Below, piece by piece: positions 57,991-64,000 of a stretch of 64,000 nt of DNA. The translations under genes were made by a program, and so were the position numbers. The stretch lies in the NCBI GenBank assembly GCA_017451525.1, contig JAFTOD010000003.1, positions 62,001 through 126,000 on the forward strand, read 5' to 3'. The number at the start of each line of letters is the position of its first letter. Within the stretch, counting starts at the first letter, position 1. A model generated the notes under the pieces. That model was not told the DNA's origin. It saw nothing but the letters and a program-made list of their open reading frames with translations, and did not search any database. The stretch comes from Paludibacteraceae bacterium (lineage in GTDB: Bacteria; Bacteroidota; Bacteroidia; Bacteroidales; Paludibacteraceae).

Positions 57991-58971
57991 TTATAGATCC
58001 TTGACAAGACGCACGGAGTAACCGTATGCGCGAGTGGTGTAGCTTATGTACGTTCCGCCCGAGTAGAAGTTGCAGCTGTACACGTCGATGATATTGAGCT
58101 CAGTGGCAGACCAATAGATGCCAGATTCCTGCACGTTGCCCACATCGGAGCCGTTGCGGCAACCCGCAGTAGGGAGGAAGACTGCACCTGCAGCCTCAAG
58201 TTTTGACCATTGGCCTGCAGTAAAGGTTTGGTAGGCTGCGTAATAATCAACACCCCATTCACTATGGAAACCTGACTTAAATGTAATACCTGCAGGACAA
58301 CTCCAATTATCAGGCAACAATATCAGACCATTCACACCATTAACTTGAGCAACGCCTACTAAATCATCGGCATTAGTACGATTATATCGGAGATAACTCC
58401 ACTCTTCAGAAGTCAATGTACGCCAGGTATTAGGAGCATCATTACCAATCTTATTCGTACCCCAATCTACGAAAGTAGAATAGTCGCTATATGAAGTACT
58501 GGATTTAGTTGGCGCATCACCTGTTCCCCAGCCAAACAAATCTATCCAACCATCATAATCGGCTGCAATATTACTGTTTGCATTACCAATATAATCACTT
58601 TGATTCTCCGCAAAACGCCATTCGTTATTCTTTGGATGATACTGCAAATTTCCCTGTGAGAAAGTCACTTGCTTATCTGGGGAGACAGAGAAGGTGCCTA
58701 TGCCTGCGGAAGGAGTATCTTCACCACAATCCGTTTCTATATATACCGTATCGTGAATATACACCGTATCATGCACTACCTTAATCAACGTACGAGGCAA
58801 CAGCAGATGCAGCGTATCAATATCCTGCATCTCATCGTAAGTTAAACTATCAATACTCTCAATGGGAGTACCATACAGCAAACGACCATTTGCCCATACC
58901 AACTGGTTTACTTGAGCCATACTCAATACACTCATGGCTACACAAGCCAGTAAAAAGAAAAGTTTTTTCAT
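57991..58971 (-). CDS. Secreted FISUMP-domain protein
   Basis: 326 aa with signal peptide (MKKLFFLLACVAMSVLSMAQ). After a linker containing VHDTVYIHDTVYIETDCG, residues ~90-326 match the FISUMP/DUF1566-like domain common in Fibrobacter and Bacteroidota: 'FSVSPDKQVTFSQGNLQYHPKNNEWRFAENQSDYIG', 'WGTNKIGNDAPNTWRTLTSEEWSYL', 'GIYWSATELNIIDVYSCNFYSG', 'YGYSVRLVKDL'. Surface or secreted, possibly binding. It follows the T9SS-tail protein by 13 bp; both are transcribed through the pseudoknot leader. Confidence 0.85.
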   Translation of the reverse strand: MKKLFFLLACVAMSVLSMAQVNQLVWANGRLLYGTPIESIDSLTYDEMQDIDTLHLLLPRTLIKVVHDTVYIHDTVYIETDCGEDTPSAGIGTFSVSPDKQVTFSQGNLQYHPKNNEWRFAENQSDYIGNANSNIAADYDGWIDLFGWGTGDAPTKSSTSYSDYSTFVDWGTNKIGNDAPNTWRTLTSEEWSYLRYNRTNADDLVGVAQVNGVNGLILLPDNWSCPAGITFKSGFHSEWGVDYYAAYQTFTAGQWSKLEAAGAVFLPTAGCRNGSDVGNVQESGIYWSATELNIIDVYSCNFYSGGTYISYTTRAYGYSVRLVKDL

Positions 58972-58984
58972 ATCATTATAAGTT

Positions 58985-59476
58985 TTATTGTTTAATTACT
59001 TGGAAAGATTGATTGCCACTGAGTAGCAAGTAATTCCCCGTTGGCAACTCTGCCATATCTACTTGTGCAGAGCCATTCTCTACTGCCTGTGTTACCACCA
59101 AACGACCATCCATAGAGTACAAGCGCAACACATCACCTTGCGCATGCTCCACCATTAACACATCCTGCGTAGGGTTGGGATACACTTTTACCTGCAAGGC
59201 ATTGTTACCCTGTGTATTCTCCACATTGGTAGGCGTACTTGGCTGCTCATCCGAGAAGCGGATATGTTGCACGTTGGCGAGCAAGTCGCTGAATACCACA
59301 TTTTTGGCAACGTCATATACATACAGCGAGTCACCCGAATACACTACCTTGCCTATACTGCCTAAGGCAGTGATACACTCTTTGCCACTTAGGGGTTTGA
59401 CTACCAGAGAGGGGATAATAGCCCACGCCTGTGAAGAACAAAGCAATGCACAAATGAGAATAAACTTATTCTTCAT
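58985..59476 (-). CDS. Secreted protein with T9SS type A sorting domain
   Basis: 163 aa: signal peptide MKNKFILICALLCSSQAWA, a short N-terminal domain ('PLSGKECITALGSIGKVVYSGDSLYVYDVAKNVVFSDLLANVQHIRFSDE'), and a C-terminal type A sorting domain 'VKVYPNPTQDVLMVEHAQGDVLRLYSMDGRLVV...MAELPTGNYLLLSGNQSFQVIKQ'. The SLYVYD...V.NIRFSD-type domain is often paired with FISUMP proteins. Probably exported by the T9SS whose plug protein is at 40957. Confidence 0.88.
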   Translation of the reverse strand: MKNKFILICALLCSSQAWAIIPSLVVKPLSGKECITALGSIGKVVYSGDSLYVYDVAKNVVFSDLLANVQHIRFSDEQPSTPTNVENTQGNNALQVKVYPNPTQDVLMVEHAQGDVLRLYSMDGRLVVTQAVENGSAQVDMAELPTGNYLLLSGNQSFQVIKQ

Positions 59477-59519
59477 CGTATAAATGATTTGTGGGAAGTC
59501 GGCTCCAAACGACCCGTGA

Positions 59520-59645
59520 ATATATAAAGAAAGCGTGGAACCTTACCTTTGCTTATTTTCCAATTTGAGGTTCCTGCAAGACCCATCCATAAGAATAAGC
59601 AACGAACGCCTTTCGCCGATGATGTGCAGACATCCCTCGGCGTTA
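59520..59645 (-). ncRNA. Pseudoknotted structured leader upstream of the T9SS/FISUMP operon
   Basis: In the minus-strand RNA: a 6-bp outer stem (59644-59639 with 59610-59605) enclosing GATGT/ACATC; then S1 TTGCTTATT (59602-59594) pairs with AATAAGCAA (59557-59549), 9 bp; S2 GGAACCT (59574-59568) pairs with AGGTTCC (59543-59537), 7 bp. S1 and S2 interleave, i.e. an H-type pseudoknot. The leader starts right after the promoter and ends about 60 nt before the start codon. It looks like a riboswitch or other cis-regulatory RNA; I cannot assign a known class. Confidence 0.6.
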
Positions 59646-59655
59646 GTTCACTTTG

Positions 59656-59686
59656 CAAAGGTACAAAAAAAAATGTATATGAGCAA
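59656..59686 (-). promoter_or_regulatory. Promoter of the T9SS/FISUMP operon
   Basis: Minus-strand TTG (59686-59684) and TACCTTTG (59663-59656), N20 spacing. Confidence 0.85.
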
Positions 59687-59816
59687 GAAAATAGCGTTTT
59701 TTGGGTGATTTTTTGTTCAGTAAACTGATGAGTCATTCTTTTCAAGTACACCACATACATCGGGTGGGGGAGTAAAAGAAGAATGAATGATAATTTCTGA
59801 TAATTTTCTATTTTGT

Positions 59817-59847
59817 TTGCATATGTGCATATTTTTCCGTACCTTTG
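59817..59847 (+). promoter_or_regulatory. Promoter of the YbaK-like gene
   Basis: TTGCATAT from 59817 and TACCTTTG 59840-59847, N20 spacing. Confidence 0.85.
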
Positions 59848-59869
59848 CACCCGTGATTATATACAATTT

Positions 59870-60391
59870 ATGGAACGACAAGAAAAAGTACTGAACTATC
59901 TCTCTGACCATCAAATACCTTACACCTGCTACAATCATCCCGAAGGCAAGACCATTGAGGAGGCTAAACGTTGGTGGCGAGAGGATGGCAGTGTGCATTG
60001 CAAGAACATCTTCATGCGCAACCACAAAGGTACACAGCATTACCTTATTTGTTTCGACTGCGAGCACGACCTTGCTATTCACGACTTGGAGCAACGACTC
60101 AAAGCATCGCTCCTCGCAGCAGGCAAAAACGCCCCTGGCAAACTCTCCTTTGCCAGTCCAGAACGTATGCTCAAGTACCTTGGATTAGAGCCTGGCAGCG
60201 TCAGTCCTTTTGGACTAATCAACGATACCGATCATCACGTGATTCTTTTCTTGGACAAGAACCTACAACAGGCAGAATCGCTCAGTTTCCATCCCAACGA
60301 CTGCCGTGGTACGGTGGTCATTAGGCGAGAGGACTTCATACGCTACCTACAAGCCATAGGAAACACCGTTGAATGGATTGAACTATACTAA
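59870..60391 (+). CDS. YbaK/ProX-family aminoacyl-tRNA deacylase
   Basis: 173 aa, single YbaK domain that hydrolyses mischarged tRNA (e.g. Ala- or Cys-tRNAPro). 'YTCYNHPEGKTIEEAKRWWREDGSVHCKNIFMRNHKGTQHYLICFD' contains the conserved lysine (CKNIF), and 'SFASPERMLKYLGLEPGSVSPFGLINDTDHHVILFLDKNL' the GxxSPFGL loop. The WWR-containing N-terminus resembles the ProXp branch. ATG 59870 follows the promoter by about 20 nt. The S1/P1 nuclease gene follows after 30 bp. Confidence 0.9.
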   Translation: MERQEKVLNYLSDHQIPYTCYNHPEGKTIEEAKRWWREDGSVHCKNIFMRNHKGTQHYLICFDCEHDLAIHDLEQRLKASLLAAGKNAPGKLSFASPERMLKYLGLEPGSVSPFGLINDTDHHVILFLDKNLQQAESLSFHPNDCRGTVVIRREDFIRYLQAIGNTVEWIELY

Positions 60392-60421
60392 CCTTTTGCA
60401 AACATTTGAACCTTTAGTTAT

Positions 60422-61195
60422 ATGAAACGAATAACCACATTTATCCTATTGTTTACCATAGCAACCGCTACTTTTGCGTGGGGGCCCAAAGGTCACCGCA
60501 TCATAGCACAAGTAGCCTACGACAATTTGAGTAATCCCGTTCGCAAACACGTGGACAAAGTCCTCGGTAAGCAAGGTATGATTTACCTTTCTACTTGGCC
60601 CGACGAAATCAAAAGCGACACCATCTATCCTAACAGCTTCACGTGCCACTACCAAGACTTACCAGGCGGCATGACCGATGCAGAGGTGGTAGCCACTTTA
60701 TCTGATTATCCTCACGAGGGTGGGGAACTATTCATGGCTTTGGATAGTCTGGAGGCAGTACTTACGCGTCAACCTGATTGCCACGATGCACTTGTCTTCT
60801 ACGTTCATTTTATGGCTGACCGATTCTGCCCTATGCACTTGGCACACTTGGATGACAAAGGTGGCAATGCCGTGCGCATGAAGTGGTTTGGTTCCAACAC
60901 CAATCTTCATTCCGTTTGGGATAGCAAACTGATTGAATATAAAGGATTTTCATACACCGAATATGCTAATTATCTCTATAATGTGTATGGCAAGCAGCGT
61001 AAAGACATTCTCAGCATGACCGATGAGCAAACATTGCTCCATTGCTACCACGTCACTGATGCCATATACCAATACCATCCTACTTGGTCTGGCAACGCAT
61101 ATCACTATGCTTACCAATGGGTGGAAACGGATGAATACCAAATGTATATGGCTGGTATAAAACTTGCACAAGCTCTTAACACCATTCTCAAATAA
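60422..61195 (+). CDS. Secreted S1/P1-type zinc nuclease
   Basis: 257 aa. Signal peptide MKRITTFILLFTIATATFA is followed directly by Trp20, the mature N-terminal residue whose amino group ligates zinc in this family; 'WGPKGHRIIAQVAYDNL', 'WPDEIKSD', 'HYQDL', 'LVFYVHFMADRFCPMHLAHLDDKGGNAVRMKWFGSNTNLHSVWDSKLI' carry the His/Asp zinc ligands. Degrades single-stranded RNA/DNA or 3'-nucleotides outside the cytoplasm; functionally partners the secreted endonuclease at 19168 in nucleic-acid scavenging. Confidence 0.93.
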   Translation: MKRITTFILLFTIATATFAWGPKGHRIIAQVAYDNLSNPVRKHVDKVLGKQGMIYLSTWPDEIKSDTIYPNSFTCHYQDLPGGMTDAEVVATLSDYPHEGGELFMALDSLEAVLTRQPDCHDALVFYVHFMADRFCPMHLAHLDDKGGNAVRMKWFGSNTNLHSVWDSKLIEYKGFSYTEYANYLYNVYGKQRKDILSMTDEQTLLHCYHVTDAIYQYHPTWSGNAYHYAYQWVETDEYQMYMAGIKLAQALNTILK

Positions 61196-61211
61196 CAACT
61201 GTCAACTGAAT

Positions 61212-61337
61212 ATGTTTTGGGCATTACTCATCACCTTCTTGCTTACACAACGTAAAAAAATCAAATCTAAGCGTATCAAAGCGAAGATCTCAGAATGGAT
61301 TCGCTATATCAAACACCACTTCATAAAGAAAAAATAG
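61212..61337 (+). CDS. Small very basic peptide (41 aa)
   Basis: MFWALLITFLLTQRKKIKSK then RIKAKISEWIRYIKHHFIKKK: a short hydrophobic N-terminus followed by a Lys/Arg-rich amphipathic helix, calculated strongly positive. It begins 17 bp after the S1/P1 nuclease stop, and its TAG lies inside the stem of the operon terminator, exactly where a last gene would end. No family recognised; could be a membrane-active peptide or a chance frame. Confidence 0.5.
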   Translation: MFWALLITFLLTQRKKIKSKRIKAKISEWIRYIKHHFIKKK

Positions 61338-61362
61338 CAACTCACAGCGAGTTGCTATTTTT
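61332..61362 (+). terminator. Terminator of the YbaK-nuclease operon
   Basis: Perfect 12-bp stem AAATAGCAACTC / GAGTTGCTATTT, 5-nt loop, T-rich exit. Confidence 0.9.
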
Positions 61363-61395
61363 ATCATAATTGAATTCGATATTTTCCAAGCTATA

Positions 61396-63819
61396 TTACA
61401 TTAATGCAAAGTCAATCACCTCTTGAATATCTTGCACATAATGGAATTTCAATCCCTTGAGGTATTTCTCTGGAATCTCATCCACGTCTTTACGATTCTT
61501 CTCGCAAAGCACAATATCGGTGATGCCAGCGCGTTTCGCTGCCAGCAGTTTCTCTTTCACGCCGCCGATTGGCAATACCTTACCGCGCAATGTCATCTCG
61601 CCCGTCATTGCAATGCGAGGACGCACTTTCTTGCCCGTGAACGCGCTCACCAGTGCCGTCGTCATCGTGATACCTGCACTTGGACCATCCTTTGGAATAG
61701 CACCTTCTGGTACGTGGATATGCACAGACGTAGTATCTAATTTCTTGCGTGCAATGCCAAACTGCTCGGCATGAGCTTTGATATAACCTAGTGCGATGGT
61801 CGCAGACTCCTTCATCACATCGCCCAAATTACCCGTGAGGGTGAGGGTAGGGGTCTTGCTTGGCGATAGCGAGGTTTCAATGAAAAGTATCTCACCGCCG
61901 ACAGAGGTCCAAGCTAGTCCAGTTACCACACCGATATACTTATTGGTCTCCCACTCATCACGTGAATAGCGTTTCTTGCCGAGGTATGTTACTAGATCTT
62001 CCTCTGTAACTGACACATTATAAGGTTCTTCCAAAGCCATCTTTGTCACTACCTTGCGGCATATAGCGGCAATCTTACGCTCCAATCCACGCACACCCGA
62101 CTCACGGGTATAGCCATCGATGATAGCCGCAATAATGCTCTTCTTGAGCTTCAATTGCGATGCTTTCAGTCCGTGGTTATCCAACTCCTTTGGCAAAAGA
62201 TGACGCTTAGCGATCTCCTCTTTCTCCTCTTGCAGATAGCCTGTCATTTCGATAAGTTCCATACGGTCAAGAAGTGGACGAGGGATAGTATCAAGCGTGT
62301 TAGCTGTAGCAATAAACAGCACTTTGCTCAAATCGTAATCTACATCCAAGTAGTTATCGTGGAAAGTACCATTCTGCTCAGGATCAAGCACTTCCAATAG
62401 CGCACTCGTAGGATCACCCTTATAGTCCGCACCTATCTTATCAATCTCATCAAGTACAAACACAGGGTTGCATGTCTTCACCTTGCGGATATTCTCAATG
62501 ATACGACCAGGCATTGCACCGATATAAGTACGGCGGTGACCACGAATCTCTGACTCGTCATGCAAGCCACCCAAACTGATACGCGCATACTTACGCCCCA
62601 GTGCTTCAGCAATTGAGCGACCCAAACTGGTCTTACCCACACCTGGAGGGCCATAGAGGCAGAGGATAGGAGCTTTCATCTTGTCTGGATTATTGCTCAA
62701 TGCTTTGATTTTCAGCACACTTAGATACTCAATGATACGCTCCTTAATTTTCTCCATACCATAATGATCTTTGTCCAAAATCTCTTGTGCATGGCGAATA
62801 TCGTAGTTGTCCTCAGAGTATTCGTTCCAGGGCAAATCGAGTAGGGTATCTAGGTAGTTTTGTTGGGTAGCATACTCAGGCGAATGGGAGTTCATGCGGC
62901 GCAACTTCTTGAGTTCTTTCTCAAAGGTAGCTTGCATCTTCTCGCCCCAGTTCTTCTGCTTCGATTGCTCAAGCATGGCATTGACTTGTTGTTCGTCGGA
63001 GTCGCCCAATTCCTTCTGAATGGTCTCCATTTGACGGTGCAACAGGTATTCGCGCTGCTCGCGATCCAAATCCTCTTTGGTTTTGTTCTGAATATCCTTG
63101 CGCATCTCTAGCATCTTCACCTCGTTGTTGAGGATTTCGAGCAGAGAGAGAGCACGGTCTTTGATGGAGTCGATCTCCAGAAGTTGCTGTTTCTCAGCGA
63201 TACGAACGCCAAAGTTACCGCATATATAATTGACCAGAGTAGGGGGATTATCAATGCTACGGAGGGTCATACCAGCTTCTGCAGGCAAGTTCTCCATGCT
63301 CTTGATAATCTTCTCGGCTACGTTCTTCAAACTGCTCACCAATGCCACAAACTCCTTATCATTGCGCTTTGGGAAAAGTTCGGTAAGGATCTGTACGCGG
63401 GCCTTCATATAAGGTCGAACGCCCACAATCTCTTGGATATGAATACGTTCCACACCCTCAAGGATTACCATCAGATTGCCGTCAGGCATATCTAGGGTAC
63501 GCATCACGCGTCCTGCGGTGCCGACAGGGAATATATCTTCTTCGGAAGGTTCTTGCACGTCTTGCGCCTTTTGGCAACATACGGCTAGTAGTTGGTCGTT
63601 CTTGAAAGCGGTGGCTACCAGTTTCTTAGATTTTGGTCTTCCCACAGTCACTGGCAACAACACGCCAGGGAAAAGCACCATATTGCGGAGCGGTAGTACG
63701 CCCAGGATGTCGCCATCTTTCAATTTAGGTTCGATGGCATCATCAGTCTCTTCAACCAAAGGTATATATTCCACATCTGGCTGATTCTGCACGTCTAATA
63801 AATCATCAAGGTAGGTCAT
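61396..63819 (-). CDS. lon: ATP-dependent protease Lon
   Basis: 807 aa. N-terminal LON substrate domain ('LPLRNMVLFPGVLLPVTVGR'), coiled-coil helices, AAA+ module with Walker A GPPGVGKTS and Walker B VFVLDEIDKIG, sensor region 'DRMELIEMTGY', and protease domain with catalytic Ser in KDGPSAGIT and Lys in GGVKEKLLAAKRAG. Degrades misfolded and regulatory proteins in the cytosol. ATG 63819 preferred over GTG 63825. No housekeeping-type TAnnTTTG promoter is visible up to 64000, so it may use a stress promoter or a start beyond the window. Confidence 0.97.
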   Translation of the reverse strand: MTYLDDLLDVQNQPDVEYIPLVEETDDAIEPKLKDGDILGVLPLRNMVLFPGVLLPVTVGRPKSKKLVATAFKNDQLLAVCCQKAQDVQEPSEEDIFPVGTAGRVMRTLDMPDGNLMVILEGVERIHIQEIVGVRPYMKARVQILTELFPKRNDKEFVALVSSLKNVAEKIIKSMENLPAEAGMTLRSIDNPPTLVNYICGNFGVRIAEKQQLLEIDSIKDRALSLLEILNNEVKMLEMRKDIQNKTKEDLDREQREYLLHRQMETIQKELGDSDEQQVNAMLEQSKQKNWGEKMQATFEKELKKLRRMNSHSPEYATQQNYLDTLLDLPWNEYSEDNYDIRHAQEILDKDHYGMEKIKERIIEYLSVLKIKALSNNPDKMKAPILCLYGPPGVGKTSLGRSIAEALGRKYARISLGGLHDESEIRGHRRTYIGAMPGRIIENIRKVKTCNPVFVLDEIDKIGADYKGDPTSALLEVLDPEQNGTFHDNYLDVDYDLSKVLFIATANTLDTIPRPLLDRMELIEMTGYLQEEKEEIAKRHLLPKELDNHGLKASQLKLKKSIIAAIIDGYTRESGVRGLERKIAAICRKVVTKMALEEPYNVSVTEEDLVTYLGKKRYSRDEWETNKYIGVVTGLAWTSVGGEILFIETSLSPSKTPTLTLTGNLGDVMKESATIALGYIKAHAEQFGIARKKLDTTSVHIHVPEGAIPKDGPSAGITMTTALVSAFTGKKVRPRIAMTGEMTLRGKVLPIGGVKEKLLAAKRAGITDIVLCEKNRKDVDEIPEKYLKGLKFHYVQDIQEVIDFALM

Positions 63820-64000
63820 AATCACTAAGTGAATTTAAAATGTTTCAATGTTATAAAAGTTCAATAGCTAATTCTTTTCAATTTAAATATAGGGTATATC
63901 TGTATTGCGATATTTTACATAATAATTCACAATTCTGATATACTTCAGATGTAGGTTGCCGTTTCTAAAGCAATATAAAGTTTGTTTAAACTATGGTTGG
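63820..64000. other. AT-rich end of window, no feature seen
   Basis: No frame, consensus promoter or strong hairpin recognised; presumably part of the lon upstream region. Confidence 0.6.

Overview
The window comes from a member of the Bacteroidales (phylum Bacteroidota). The evidence is the promoter type (a -7 box TAnnTTTG with a TTG element exactly 20 nt upstream, seen at about 23 sites), the absence of Shine-Dalgarno dependence, type IX secretion (T9SS) components and tails, a PPDK/methylmalonyl-CoA-mutase/adenosylcobalamin-RNR metabolism, and family types typical of gut or rumen Bacteroidales (DUF4465, FISUMP, T9SS plug, C_GCAxxG_C_C). I cannot name the genus. No transposase, integrase, CRISPR array or rRNA was seen. 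Two tRNAs are present (Thr-CGT, Ser-CGA).

Layout. 1-3.3 kb: end of an acyl-CoA synthetase, a MATE transporter with an apparently leaderless mRNA, a NUDIX hydrolase. 3.3-10.1 kb: an accessory stretch, mostly minus strand, with a UmuC C-terminal remnant, a cobalamin riboswitch ahead of a secreted DUF4465 protein, an acetyltransferase/CWC-zinc-protein pair, a lipoprotein with a large structured leader, and a solitary polyvalent-type kinase. 10.2-15 kb: mgsA-mutA-mutB. 15-22.5 kb: TerB-like protein, fabD, and a flavodoxin / Cys-rich protein / secreted endonuclease / lpd operon. 22.4-23.3 kb: repeat-rich intergenic DNA. 23.3-30.5 kb: choloylglycine-hydrolase-like protein, ppdK, and a two-component system with a metallophosphoesterase and a GNAT. 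30.6-38.3 kb: small membrane protein, Na+/Ca2+-type antiporter, an ECF sigma operon, Na+/Pi symporter, lipoprotein epimerase. 38.5-49.4 kb: tRNA-Thr, DUF389, T9SS plug protein, then a long operon (fadD paralogue, coaX, outer-membrane protein, TPR, lptC, acyl-ACP thioesterase). 49.5-64 kb: nrdJ, outer-membrane protein, tRNA-Ser, mfd, aldo/keto reductase, a FISUMP/T9SS surface pair behind a pseudoknotted leader, ybaK-like, S1/P1 nuclease and lon.

Connections. Cobalamin links the riboswitch/DUF4465 gene, MutAB and NrdJ. Phosphate is the likely link between two promoters (ahead of the antiporter and the Na+/Pi symporter) that share three 11-bp-spaced CTTAAYA-type repeats at identical distance from the -7 box and that alone lack the TTG element.

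The most unusual feature is the repeat landscape. Intergenic DNA is built from short degenerate tandem arrays with 7-, 10- or 11-bp periods and from dispersed hairpin elements. The same elements also appear in frame inside unrelated proteins (metallophosphoesterase, response regulator, Mfd, MATE, DUF4465), much like the palindromic protein-inserting elements of Rickettsia. All functional calls rest on reading the sequence; no database search was run.
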